In this document: in pieces, positions 34,695 to 46,030 of the stretch | How positions within the stretch are numbered: the stretch's first letter is position 1 | How the letters are laid out: every line of letters starts with the position of its first letter | NCBI GenBank assembly: GCA_001972305.1 | Contig: BDDD01001969.1 | Span: forward strand, 62,001 to 126,000 | DNA from: Cephalotus follicularis | Lineage: Eukaryota; Streptophyta; Magnoliopsida; Oxalidales; Cephalotaceae | Reading direction: 5' to 3' | Length of the DNA stretch: 64,000 bases | The notes under the pieces: generated by a model | Seen by the model: only the letters and a program-made list of their open reading frames with translations | The model's database searches: none | Told to the model about the DNA's origin: nothing | Translations under genes and position numbers: made by a program

Positions 34695-35635
34695 TGTTCA
34701 CGTATTTAGAATGTTTTAAAATTTATAGCCGCAAGTGCACGGATCATGCAGTAACGGGTCGAACGCAGGGAAATGTTAAACTAGTTATAATCTATTCAAC
34801 CTAGGCGAAGTATACCAAATTTGAAATAAACTATCAAAAACTACTCCTAATTATGCCAAATAAAATAAATAATCAAAACAGGAAATTAAGAGTTCAATAA
34901 TTAAAAACACTGAATTCGAAATATCAAGAAATAAAGCATGCAATTTTAAAACTATTCAAAACAACTAATAAAAGTGAAGAAAATATATAATCAAGAAACG
35001 GTTTTAGGGTATAGAAACTCACCGTAGATTGTATTGAACAATTCCATTTAATTGAACGATCATACCTTGATAAACAACGACAACTAGGTCGATACGGAGT
35101 GCGGCGGTGATGACAAGACGTATGAGTAGACATGCTAGGTCTATACGAAGTACGGCAACGGCTTTTGCTAAAAATTACGTTTTGCTGAGATGCGCGTGAA
35201 AGACATCGATCCCTATGATGAAAGGCGTCGATGCGTTTTGGTCCAAAAGTTACAGGTCAATTTCGTACAAAGACGTCGATCCCTTTGATGAAAGACGTCG
35301 ATCCCTTTCTCATAGCTCTTGAAGGTAAGTTGCAATTCCCAGAAAAGACGTCGATCCTTAGCCAAATACGTCGACGCGTTTATTGTAAACCCAGAAAAAT
35401 ATGTCGATCCCTATCAATGACATCGACGCTTTTTACTCTGTTTCTGCCGAATTTGTCAATTCTTCAATCTTTACACTTTGAAGCTCTAATTGGCACAACT
35501 TTGGGTAGTATTCTTGCACTTTGGTCCTTTTGCTCTTATATCTGAAAATCAACATAACACAACCAAAGTAGTCTATTCCAAACATCAAAATATCACAAAT
35601 AAATCATTAAAAAAAGCACATTTTTATGCTAAACA
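34695..35635 (-). repeat. 5' LTR of the first Athila-like element (941 bp)
   Basis: Begins TGTTCACG and ends TAAACA at 35635. It carries a GTCGAC-type array at 35201-35430 in which many motifs read GACGTCGATCCC or GACATCGAT. Confidence 0.92.
35201..35430. repeat. GACGTCGATCCC-type array
   Basis: Cores at about 35205, 35227, 35256, 35275, 35297, 35350, 35370, 35403 and 35422. Most steps are 19-22 bp, with longer steps of 29, 33 and 53. Most motifs carry the outer arm CCC or TTTG rather than a full palindrome. Confidence 0.82.
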
Positions 35636-35640
35636 GACCT
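35636..35640. repeat. Target-site duplication, right copy (GACCT)
   Basis: Matches 30719-30723 exactly. Confidence 0.9.
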
Positions 35641-36238
35641 CCCATGGTCCATGTCGGCTTTGGCCGTACAAAGAATTTCCATAAGTTCAGGTAGATTAGT
35701 ATCCACCTTGTTCATGTGGAAATTAGTGATGAACTGGGAGAATGATCAAGGAAGAGATGAAAGCACCAGGTCAATGTAGAAATCATTATCCATGGTAAGA
35801 TCTAGTTGAGCTAGTTGCTCAATAAGTTCAATCATCTTCAATCCACGAGAATGGACTGAAGTACCCTCGGTCATCTTCGTACAAAAGAGCTGACGGGACA
35901 AGTTAAACCTCTTGATCCTCGACCGGGATCCATACAACTCGTGAAGATAGAGAAGTATGTCTCCTAGGGTATCAAGCATCTCGTGCTGTCTTTGCAATTC
36001 CGGGAGCATACCCGAAATCGCTGGGCAACGAGCTTGCTCATCCTCATCTAACCATTTGTCCCTCTTGGCCTTTTGCTCTTCTGTCGGGTTGGCTCCCAGT
36101 TTAGGGGGGCTCTCAGTCATGACATGAGCAAGCTTCATGCCCATGAGTGCTAAGCACAAGTTGCGCTGCCATCCAAGAAGTTAGGACCGTAAGCTTATTC
36201 GTTTGAAAAACTCGTGATAGTGTTGTGCCAACTGACAT
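35641..36238 (-). pseudogene. Copia Gag
   Basis: Starts MSVGTTLSRVFQTNKLTVLT at 36238 on the minus strand. It continues with KWLDEDEQARCPAISGMLPE, LGDILLYLHELYG, FNLSRQLFCTKMTEGTSVHS and LKMIELIEQLAQLDLTMD, the pattern of UBN2-type copia Gag proteins. It ends at the Athila-like insertion. The zinc knuckle lies on the other side near 30500. Gag forms the particle. Fossil. Confidence 0.85.
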
Positions 36239-37612
36239 TTTGCAGAATATGGGTGATATAGCAACCTATAAAAGAGGAAACAAAAGAGAGTCTAATTAGC
36301 AAATTATTCCATTTATATTATTACCATAATACTTGGTATTTTGTAATTATGGCTCCTCCCACTATTATAATCGTATCCGACACCCCCATGTGGAATTCTG
36401 GAAGCCTCTCGCTTCCTAGTGGGGATCATAATCTATCCAGCATACTATACATCGACTTTGGTTGTGCAAACCATAATACCTGAATAGGTAGGTATGAATA
36501 CCAATTTACATTGGAACCTCTCGCCCCAGATGTAAGATCCGATACAATATTCGGCCTCCCGACCCTTATGGTCTCTGCTTTTGCATGATGGTAACCATAA
36601 GATCCCTGTATAAGTCAAACCCATAATCCTTAAAGAAATGTATATGTTTTGATACCCACACACTTTGGCCTATCAGAGTATCAAAACATGGTCAATTCCT
36701 TCCAGTGTACCTCACACTGAAATTGAATAGAAATGGTTATACGGGGGACCTCAACTTTGGCTGGTGCCATCCCCAATATATCCACACCATTCAACGATGA
36801 TTGTGGAAGGACAACGATAGGGCAACCATGTGGCCCACTGCTTATGGACTTATTACTGCAAGTTGGAGGGATTTGGTCTCATCAATTTTATCAAAATTAC
36901 CATAGCTGTTTTAGATTAATTTTAATCTTCCAATCCATTTGGACGGCTTAGCATGCTTTGACGTGTTTGGATTGTTTGTAAAAACAAAAACATCCATCAC
37001 ATGCATCCTAAAAGAGGCATGACTTGGGACATAAGCTATAAATAATCATGCAAGCCAACGTGATTACTTGTCCTCCTATTGTACTAATTTAATTTAACTC
37101 TATTACAATCGCTACCATGCATACATGGCCGTCAACTGGTCTTGTAATCTTCTTGATCTCCTCTTCAATCTCCATTGATCTCCTTTCTTCAACTTACAAC
37201 CATATGTACACAATTAAAGGAAAAAAAATACAATTGAGGGAGAAGAGAATTCTACTCTAAGAAAAAAAAAAGGAACAAGAATATTTATATGGCGCGCGCA
37301 GGCAGACTTATTATAGACCGATTGAATTCCATAAATGTAATAAAGCAATTAAATCATCCACACAAAGAAAACACAAAGCTAGGTCTAGTCCCAAGCCTAC
37401 CAGTATGCATAAGAAATTCCAAAATTTAACCAATATATAATTGAATTAACACGTAACAATTTGGCGTTTAATGGTTCGTCGATTTCATTAGTGTGACCAA
37501 CAAAGATACAGCTCCCACTGAAAGTAAGGATACAAAAAATTCGGTCTAGACACATATCCAATCTCCAATCCACTAAATATCAAATTGAGGTCTGATTATG
37601 GTCAATTAGGTC
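36239..37612. other. Copia 5' leader, no gene seen
   Basis: About 1.4 kb between primer site and Gag start. It is AT-rich with purine runs (37210-37280) and has no coding signal that I trust. Long leaders are common in TAR/Angela-like copia elements. Confidence 0.6.
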
Positions 37613-37624
37613 GCTCTGATACCA
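37613..37624 (-). promoter_or_regulatory. Copia primer binding site (initiator Met tRNA type)
   Basis: GCTCTGATACCA is the complement of TGGTATCAGAGC, two bases from the LTR at 37627. Confidence 0.93.
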
Positions 37625-37626
37625 CT

Positions 37627-40160
37627 TGATGGGGACAGTTCGAACGCAGTAGAAGGAAAAACAAATAATTCAAACTTTAGGGTTTAGGGTCGATTAATAT
37701 TAAACATCATCCAATCGATTAATCCCCAAGCAATGGGATGCCCTAAATAAAGTCCAAATTGTCTCAATAAATGCCCAAGGAACCCTAATCAACATTAAAT
37801 CAAACCAAAAACCAAAACCAAGCATGGGGGACGATCGGGTTCAACATCAGGTTGCCATAAACCCCAACAATGGGCACTAAAAAAATGGCTCACAAGGATA
37901 ACACACAAACCCTAACCATAAAGCCCAAGAAACTCGAACCATAGCTTCCCTAACCCTAAGGGTAGCTAGGTTCCCACCAAAGAGACATGGGGTTTTGGCT
38001 AGGGTTCCCCAACCCTAGCTATGACCTGTTGCCAAGAAGCACAAGAACAAGAAGAGAAGAGATGATTACCAAAGAGTGATGGCTCCTTCCTTCAAGTCTA
38101 GCTCCCTCTTCTCTTTAATCTCAAGAACACCAAGGATCTCCAAGCTCCTCCTTAAACCACGGATAAGGAAGCTAAAATGTTGGAGGCCAAGTGTTTAACC
38201 TATGCTAAGTCACTCTAGGTTGAGATAAGATGCAGTGAACAAGTTATCTCCACCTATAATGACCTTTGAGGGGTAAAAGGATGGTTGAAAATGGCGTTTC
38301 TTCCAAACCAGGCGAAATGGCATCAATGCCTAGCGTAACACAACATGCAATGAAGAGAAAGAACACCGGCCAAGAAGAGAAAGTGAGAGAGAGGGACAGA
38401 GTGTGAAGTGTGTTGTGAAAGCCAAGACCTCTTGTCCTTTTGACATTAAAGAAAACTTTCTTTAATTGCTTTTTGTCCTCTTGTATTTAATGCTCAAGTG
38501 CAACTCTCTAGTTTCTTGAACACTGATCTCCTTCCCCACCAACTTCTCTTAAGTTGACTAGTACCGACTGTCAGCACAGCATGGCGTTAACGCCATGTGT
38601 CTCTTCTTATCAAGGCGTCGACACCAACGATAAGATGAAACAGGCTAACTCGTCCCGTTAAGACGTCAACGCATGCACACCATGGCGTTAATGTCTAAGT
38701 CACTGGTTTACATAGTGTCAAAGCATGCTCTTCATGGCGTTAACGTTTAAGTCACTGGTTTACATAGCATCAACGCATGTTCCTCGTGGTGTTAAAGCCC
38801 AGCGACTCAACCAGACATGGAGTCAATGCATGCTCTTCATGGCATCGACGCCCAAGACATAGGATGCGACCATCTCTTCTATTTTTAAAACCCCTCACAT
38901 GGAATATTTCATCGTGGCATTGCATAGACCCATATCCCACAAATTAAATACTCACTACCAAAGTAACATATCCCTAATGTTATCCTTTCACTAAATGACA
39001 TGTGTTCATAACACATGTCAACCTATTCAAAGCGAGGCAGGACCCAAAAGCCTGTCGATCTCCGGCATGATGATAAATTCCCAGAACATCCCGATTTCTG
39101 GTGCGACTATTCTAATAGTCAACGACTATTAAAACAGCCCCATTGTGAGTGCCAATCACCCCTCATATCCGTGTATTAGTAGGTATATCTATCATAGTCC
39201 GAATAGCCAGTACTCTACTCAGTCATCGGCATATGTGTCATGTTTCCCTCGTCATACTTGGCTCCTATCGCAGCCTAGGGTTTGGATGAATGTCACCCCT
39301 AGATATTCTGCGATAACTATAAATCTATGAATGTACTAAGGCTATCGGCAAACTTCCCATGGAAACCTCTCATTCCCAGTCTACCTATGCTTGATCAGGA
39401 CTTTTTAGTCTACAATGTACATAGATAAATAGAACCGGTCACCCTCAGTCTGGGTGTGACGATCCCCTATTGCGCACTCGCTCATACATCTCAATGCAGC
39501 TCCCACAAGACCAAAAGAAAACCCTTTTATCAGCAAGTGGCTAGTGCTGGGGAAGGCAGAAATCAAAGTCAAGCAGTTACTACACAATGCATGCCAGTCG
39601 CTCATGTCAAAGGAGACAACGTAGGCTATAGACCTACTAGTCACCATAGACTATACACTACCGAGACCATAGGAATCCTATTGACATTGGGTATTGACTA
39701 TCCAAATAGGTTTCCTATTGGTGGGTCAGTTCAATGTCATGCTTTCTAGCATACACCTCACATTAGCTTTAGGGATCCACCCAAATGGAAATTAGATAAG
39801 CATCCTCCACTGGTAATCCAGGAGCAAGCGTAATGTGACAAGTCTTCGCGGTTCAACAATGGCCCAAGGAAAGTGAACCTATGACTTGGAACATTTTGTC
39901 ATAGGGAGTAAGGATCTCATTCTCATAGCCTCCCTAGCACGAGATCCAACCCTTTGGTATGGCAGGGCGCTATATGACATACAGTTAATTATAAATAATT
40001 ATTATGTTCCTTTTGGTTGGTTGGGATGAGCCATACAATCTTGCCAATATAATAAATATTCACACAAAAATTGAATGAAATTCAGAATTGTATAAATCAA
40101 GAGTTTATATATACAAACAACGAGCCATATCGTGGCATACAAGGACACCCAAACCTAACA
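37627..40160 (-). repeat. Copia 5' LTR (2534 bp)
   Basis: Same length as the left LTR and colinear with it. Runs TGATGGGGAC...AACCTAACA. The GTCGAC-type array lies at about 38583-38850. Confidence 0.95.
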
Positions 40161-41490
40161 AGGTTGACCAAGTAGGCTAAGGATATCTTTTTGTGTTATA
40201 CGGATGCCCTTAAGTTAGGCCTCCAATTTCCCTTCCATCCATTTGTCTTCGAGGTGCTCGACTTCTATAAGGTTCACCATGGTCAACTCATCCCCTACTC
40301 TTGAATGATAGTGACAGGGTTTCTCTACATTTGAAATATGGTAAGACTCGGGCCTAAGATTCCGGTGTTCAGGTATTTCTTCCATTTGGTGAAACATCCA
40401 AACAAAGCAGGCGAATGGTATTACCTCAAGAAGAGACATAAGGTGGATCCGCTTTTTGATAAGCTCCTGGATTCCATCAAGAAATGGAAGTACTACTATT
40501 TCTACACCAGGAATGGTCCTGGATGGATGCGACCAGCCATGTGGAAGTAGTTCCAAGCATCCAAAGATGGTGACCTACCTTTGCTATTTGAGGACCATAA
40601 GAGGCAAAACGATTTACTCGTGTACCTTGCCAAGCTTCTTGTGGAGATATTGATCCTGCTCAAAGAACCCTACCTTTCTCTTCTTGGACTGAGTCTAGCT
40701 CCGGTTCTTGAGGTCTACAACGATAATTATCTTTCCTTTGTACTTTCTCTGTACATAGATATTTGATATTCATCGCTTCTCTTTTCTTGCAGCTGTGATA
40801 ATGTTCAATGCCCACAAGTTGCTCGCTCTGGGGGACAAGAGTGATATGCCCCCTCCTCCTTGTCCCTTTTCGAAAAGGTTAAGGAAGAAAAAGGCTTCCA
40901 AGCCTGCTGAGGAAGGAGAGAACTCTTCGGTTGTCCCAACTGCTCTTGCCTCAAGAGTTAGTTCTCCTTTAGTCCTGAGTGTTGTGGGAGCGAATAAGGC
41001 AAGCCGAGGGATCCAAGGCGGCTGCATCCGAGGGTTCAAGGCGCAAGAAGAGGGGTCGGGTTCCTCCCTCAGATTTTGGCATTGGGGTGGAACTTTTTGA
41101 AGATAGTTCCCCCTTTGTGTTGGATAAGGAGGTGATACTTGGGTCGACTTCTTGGGTTCCCTATACTGGGGTCGTGGCCCACGATTTAACTCTTTCCAAG
41201 GCATCAAATTCCATCAACTTTGCCAAGGGACTCCTCCTTCCCAAGGAGAACAGAGTCTACAAGGAGCGAACTTTCTCACAACTCTGGGCCGGCCTCGTCT
41301 AGCACAACGTTGTGGTTAGACTTGTATTCTAACTTCTGTTATTCTTGTCGGGGGCATCACCCTTTCTAACTTATCTCATCTTCTTAGGCTGCTCAGCATG
41401 CAGTGGTTCTCCAAAATGAATTCAAGATCTTGGGATACCAGAGCCGGGATGTAGTGAAGGTGAAGGTCGACGCTGAGACCAAAAAGACCA
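40161..41490 (+). mobile_element. Element D, right part: PF04195-like Gag region
   Basis: Continuation of element D after the copia insertion. It starts with the target duplication AGGTT (40161-40165) and ends near 41490, where Athila-like LTR text begins. It encodes a gypsy-type plant transposon domain and a Pro/Lys-rich linker. No pol is seen before the next insertion. Broken. Confidence 0.65.
40165..41480 (+). pseudogene. PF04195-like 'putative gypsy-type transposon' Gag domain
   Basis: Plus-strand text includes the recognisable segments FHPFVFEVLDFYKVHHGQL (about 40220-40290), IPVFRYFFHLVKHPNKAGEW and YYLKKRHKVDPLFDKLLDSI (40338-40550). Further on is a basic, Pro-rich linker (PPPPCPFSKRLRKKKASKP) near 40850-40910. 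This pattern fits the plant family known as 'putative gypsy type transposon', the Gag-like protein of Tat-related elements. Its exact role is not established. The coding text is spread over more than one frame and is a fossil. Near 41390-41480 is a coiled, charged stretch before the Athila-like LTR. Confidence 0.75.
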
Positions 41491-41539
41491 AAGTTCTTGA
41501 AGAATGAGCTAAATTGGCAAAAATCTGTAGAAAACAGAG

Positions 41540-41960
41540 TTAAGCGTCGACGCCTAGACTTAAAGTGTCGACGCCTAACCCTTAAGCGCTGACAGATTCG
41601 AACAAAGCGTCGACACTTTGCACTTGGATGAACAATTCTGCAGATTTTATGATTTTTGTCAACGCCAATCACTTTGGTGTCAACGTGCTAGGAATTCAAC
41701 ATTAAGACTTCAATGCCATCAGTTAGACATCAACGCCAAAAGTGCACAATTCAGATAGTAGCTTTACACGTTAATGCCCAAAGAGGAAGATGTCAACACA
41801 ACATAAGCGTCAACGCCTTACTTAAGTGTTGACGATTAACACTCATTTATTCCCCATTATGCAAGAATAACGTCGACGATTAGTGCCTTCATCATACCAA
41901 AGCGTCAATGCAAAACACCAAAGCGTTGACGCCCAAGACTTAAGCGTCGACGCTTATGAC
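41540..41960. repeat. GCGTCGACGC array in the Athila-like LTR
   Basis: At least a dozen motifs. The first four cores (GTC, or CTG in the third) are at 41546, 41567, 41588 and 41609, exact 21-bp steps. Later cores at 41658 and 41679 are again 21 apart, followed by more degenerate copies to about 41955. Perfect palindromes such as AGCGTCGACGCT occur with decayed forms GTCAACGC and GTTGACG. Confidence 0.9.
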
Positions 41961-42805
41961 AGCAGCAGAATTGGAAAGTTTGGATTTTTCTGTTTTTGAA
42001 TTTAGGGTTGCTTTATTTTATGTTTTAATCAGTTTTGCTTGTATAAAAACACTACAAGGCCGACCATAATAGTCTGTAGCTGGTAGTAGCCACCCTTTTT
42101 AGTTTTTCTTTCTTCATCAATTTTAGTTTTTTATTACAATGTTTAGTAGCTAAACTCTTTAAGGTTTTTAAGGAAGAAAAAGCCTAGATTGTTATTGTTT
42201 CAACTCTATGAATAAAATCCTTGAAGTTTTGATTTGTTCTTCAATTTCTACCTTCACACACACGTTGTCTGTCTGATTAAAATCCACAAACATCTTGTTG
42301 GTGAATACGAACATTGGTGAATGAATGGTTCTTAATGCGATCAATGGAGTCTACTCATATGGTTTGTCACAATGAACACACTCCATATAGACCTAGCATG
42401 TCTACTCATACGATTTTCCGCTGATGTCATACTCGGTATAGACCTAGCATGACTACTCATACGATTTGTCATCAAAGTCGCACCCCGTATCGTCCTAGCT
42501 GCCATTGGTTATCAAGGTTTGATCAATCAAGTAAATGACTTGTTCAATACAATCTATGGTGAGTCTCTATACCCTAAAACCGCTTTTCACTTATATATTT
42601 TCTTCAGTTTTACATATTGCTTTGATTGGTTTTAAGTTGCATGTTTCTTTTTAGTTAACTTTCAATTCCAGAGCCATAATCATCGACGCCTTGTGAAAGT
42701 GCGTCGACGCTTTACTTGTTTGCTTCGAGTTTTTGTCGACGCCTTTAGTCGACGCTTTTCTGCTTTAGATATATTAATGTCAACGCTTAGTGACAAGTCA
42801 TCGGT

Positions 42806-42810
42806 GCTTT
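42806..42810. repeat. Target-site duplication of the solo LTR, left copy (GCTTT)
   Basis: GCTTT precedes TGTCACACCCC and recurs at 45537-45541. Confidence 0.92.
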
Positions 42811-44117
42811 TGTCACACCCCGCGTTTCAATTCCATTATAGACAAGCATATATGGTGATATCAGAAATAAATATAATCCAGTATTCTCATTCATCAAGTC
42901 AACAATTCAAGTATATAAGCGGAATCATTCATATCTGGATTATAAATCAAAGTCATCCGGACGTAGCCCATTCTACATGCGTATACAATCCATCAGAAAT
43001 TATCCTTATACATAAGGAAAGTACAACAACAATAACGGAGTGCGAACCGTTCAATACAAATACAGTACATCATAAAATAACAACCTTAAGCAGAGAAGAG
43101 GCTCTCCAAGCTTCAGCAGCACTCTTCGAACGCCCTTGCTTAATCTGAAATTGTAGGGGTTAGCCGTTGTCCTCACTTGGCTAAGCAAGAAGATAATGCA
43201 TGATAAGGAATATATAAATGCAACATGTATGACATTTTATATTGAAAAGAACATAATTAAGTATTCTAATATATAAGCAACCATGCCAAGTGGCCATAAA
43301 AAATATAATGCAAGAATACCGCACAAGGGTACAATCAATCAGTACAGTGGTTTGGGTGTCACATGTCGCTAACTCCTAGCACCAACTGTGCACCACCTAT
43401 CTATCACCCTTCACTCCGAAGATGATAGATCAGGTCAGTTACTACCGGCATTAGCAGGCAGTTTAACAATCAAGATCTGCATTGCAGACAGTTTGGGTGG
43501 GTACTCTAGCCAACTCCTGGCACATAGGACCACCTCTGTAGCCAGTGATGTCTCCTATCACTCGACTAACGGCAATAGCATAGATAATCAATTCAATCAA
43601 TCCAGTAATATTACATAAGTTTTTAAAAAGTAAAATAAGGTTGTTTTCTTTTGAAACATTTAACAATTCAGAAATCGTACATCTCCTAGGAGGGAAACGA
43701 TATTCAGTACAGTAACAGTACCTCACGTTGGAGGAAAAACAGTAATCATTTGACAATATACATTTCCATTTTGAAAACCGTAAGGAACTCATATTTGTGC
43801 TTAAAGCACTAGTTGGTTCAATCATTTGAAAATAAGGGTAGTGGTGTTAATGAACACCCAAAACAGTATATACTAATTATAACAGTAGCATATTTAGCAA
43901 AACAGTAAGCACCGTAGCAATCCAAAGATTCAATAAGGTCATTAGTATACCATAGTCGTTCATGCGCAACTTCCACAAGGAGTGCATACATTGTTTAATT
44001 TCTGAAATGTAATTATATAAGTCAAGGATTGACTGTTCTAATCATCCATATGGAGGCCAAGTTAATTACATTCAATTTGAGGCCTAAATAGGACCTATAT
44101 CAGAAATTATCCCAGGA

Positions 44118-44231
44118 CAGTCGACTGCTCTCAAGAACAGTCGGATGTCTTGATTGAGTAGTCGACTGTTTGTTCTTAACAGTCGACTGGTTCATTTGAG
44201 TAGTCCACTATCATGAAGAACAGTCGACTGC
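44118..44231. repeat. CAGTCGACTG array, six motifs
   Basis: Starts at 44118, 44138, 44159, 44180, 44201 and 44221: steps 20, 21, 21, 21, 20. Spacers differ in sequence, so the regular step is not explained by simple unit duplication. Confidence 0.92.
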
Positions 44232-45259
44232 CTTGCCCAGAAATTGGCAGGCAGTAACAGGGTATACATTGTAATGTTCAAATACAAATTCAATCAATGC
44301 ATGCAATCAAATAGAAAATAACCATACATGATATGCATAATATATCTTCCAAAAATATGTCATTACCCCTACCTTAAACGCTATCCCGAAATCAATTTGG
44401 ATTGATTTCTCTCTTTAAGTCCAAAGCTCTTTCACCAATCTTAACCTTCCAATCCCAGCAGAATTGATCTATACAATGCATGCTCGAAGGTTCAGTCATT
44501 AAATCAGTAAGTTCAACTAATTATCCAGTCACAATTACTACTCCAACAGTAGCTCATCAATAGTTCATTAAGCCTCCATTTTTACATTAACAATATCTCT
44601 CCACTAATCAACTCCAATTTCAGCAAATACTAAGTTTGCATGTTACAGAGGGTATGTATAGAGGTGATTAGAATACATATACTTATTGACAACCATAACA
44701 GCAACTATAATTCAATTTAGAGGCTTATAATCTCAACTCTTCTTGAACCATTTACCAATTCTATTTCAATTCCAGAAATTGCTAACCTTAATCATGTTAA
44801 CAGAGCACATTCTAACATTCTCCTAATTACATTATCAACAAACCTCAACATCAGTAGTGAGCTCGGATTGGGGACTTACCAGGAAAATCAAGCTTCACTC
44901 CCTTTGAACTCCAACTTTCAACATGCAAACTCCAAAAATTCTCCAGCAAGCTCTCCTCTATCCTCAGTGTCTTCTAACACTAACATTCTATCCTAACAGA
45001 TGATATAAAGGCTTAGGAGCCTTAGAACTCGCCAGATTCTCTTAACTCAGCCATTTCTTTTCTCTCTCACACATGTTCATTACTCTCTCACTCTTTTCTT
45101 TTCCCAATTTCTGTTTTGCAGGTTGCAGGTCTGTAGACTACATGCAAGGCACTCCTTTTGCATGTTATGGCAGCTGGTGACTTCGCCTAACACCTGTCCA
45201 TCATGCAATGCCACAGCTCTGTCTCTCATGCATGCACAGACACATGTTCTGTGCCGTTC

Positions 45260-45390
45260 TAGTCGACTGTATTCACTTGACAGTCGACTGTACGCTCCAC
45301 ACATCAAACAGTCGACTGTTCCCCTGTGACAGTCGGTTGTTTCCCCCATGAACTAGGCAGTCGACTGTTACCCTGTAACAGTCGGCTGTT
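45260..45390. repeat. CAGTCGACTG array, paired motifs
   Basis: Starts at 45260, 45281, 45309, 45330, 45358 and 45379: steps alternate 21, 28, 21, 28, 21. Within each pair the second motif tends to be CAGTCGGYTG. Confidence 0.9.
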
Positions 45391-45536
45391 TTGCCTGAAT
45401 TTGGTTGCTCAAGTTTATTTCCTCAATTGAATTCACAACCACAATTCATATAACAATTAGACATTAAATTTCAAGTAAGTGCATATTTTATTCATCAAGA
45501 GTACAATGTACACGGATTGAAATTGCGGTTATTACA

Positions 45537-45541
45537 GCTTT
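45537..45541. repeat. Target-site duplication of the solo LTR, right copy (GCTTT)
   Basis: Matches 42806-42810 exactly. Confidence 0.92.
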
Positions 45542-45734
45542 CTTGCCTGCTTTCAATTGTTTTGTTATTTTTGCATAACTAGGAGTAGTTTTTGATAGTT
45601 GACCTCAAATTTTACATACTTCACCTAGGTTGGATAGATTATAACTAGTTTAACTTGTTTCGTAGCGTTCAACCCATTACTGCACAACCGTGCATTTGTG
45701 GTTTAAATTTTAAAACAGTCTAAACACGTGAACA
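45542..45734 (+). repeat. 5' LTR of the second Athila-like element, right portion
   Basis: Continues the Athila-like LTR after the solo LTR and ends CACGTGAACA just before the primer site. It matches the complement of the minus-strand LTR start at 30724 and 34695. Confidence 0.88.
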
Positions 45735-45740
45735 AGTTTT

Positions 45741-45758
45741 TGGAGCCGTTGTTGGGGA
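45741..45758 (+). promoter_or_regulatory. Primer binding site of the second Athila-like element (tRNA-Asp type)
   Basis: TGGAGCCGTTGTTGGGGA, a slightly changed form of TGGCGCCGTTGCCGGGGA, six bases after the LTR end. Confidence 0.85.
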
Positions 45759-46030
45759 AACAAGTTTTAAATTAGTTTTAATTTATTTAACTAATTCGTA
45801 GTATTTAGTTTAGATTTAATTCAAAAAAAAAAATTCTGGTTTGCTTTAATTTGTGTATTTTTTTTAATTTTTATATTTGTTTTGTTTTCTTTGATTTAAT
45901 TTAGTGTTTTTCCTATTTTAGTGTGTTTTGTATTAGTTAGTAATTTCCTGTTAGTACATCTCGTTAGTTTATGACTGTGTGGGTACGTGGCATAAATAAT
46001 CGTCTTTAGCGAACTAATCAGCAAGCACCA

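Larger units (their letters stand above)
30724..35635 (-). mobile_element. Athila-like Ty3/gypsy element nested in the copia element, broken
   Basis: Minus strand: 5' LTR (34695-35635), tRNA-Asp type primer site (34671-34688), gag (33110-34153), gag C-terminus with protease (31379-32989) and 3' LTR (30724 to about 31365), flanked by perfect GACCT duplications. RT, RNase H and integrase are not seen, so the copy depended on others or lost them. Shared parts of the two LTRs differ by only about 2-3% by eye, making this the youngest guest in the copia element. Its long open frames fit that. The Athila assignment rests on Gag text, protease context and primer site. Confidence 0.92.
15996..40160 (-). 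mobile_element. Ty1/copia retrotransposon (TAR/Angela-like), split by two later insertions, broken
   Basis: Two LTRs of exactly 2534 bp (15996-18529 and 37627-40160) flank a minus-strand copia body with primer site, gag, protease, integrase, RT and RNase H in copia order. A Tekay-like gypsy (19536-28267) sits within RT, and an Athila-like element (30724-35635) between the zinc knuckle and the remaining gag text. Without the guests the element would be about 10.5 kb. By eye the LTRs differ at roughly a tenth of sites, so it is the oldest dated insertion here, probably several million years. Coding parts have several breaks. The TAR/Angela lineage is my reading of the integrase text and the long leader. 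The copia superfamily is secure. Confidence 0.93.
41490..42810 (+). repeat. 5' LTR of the second Athila-like element, left portion
   Basis: Contains a long GTCGAC array (41540-41960), another cluster at 42680-42800, and about three 51-bp units (42347-42505) with GTCTACTCATACGATTT and GACCTAGCATG. These match, on the opposite strand, the Athila-like LTR at 31110-31265. A solo LTR interrupts it at 42811. Confidence 0.8.
42811..45536 (-). repeat. Solo LTR of a gypsy (Tekay-like) family, 2726 bp
   Basis: TGTCACACCCCGCG...GGTTATTACA bounded by perfect GCTTT duplications, with no primer site, polypurine tract or coding text, so it is a solo LTR left by recombination. Same family as 60724-63448. 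It carries CAGTCGACTG arrays at 44118-44231 and 45260-45390. Open frames across it are not genes. Confidence 0.93.

Noticed and set aside
42811-45536. Possible complete small element rather than a solo LTR
   Set aside because: No primer site, polypurine tract or internal repeat of its ends was found, and the length fits the single LTR at 60724-63448.
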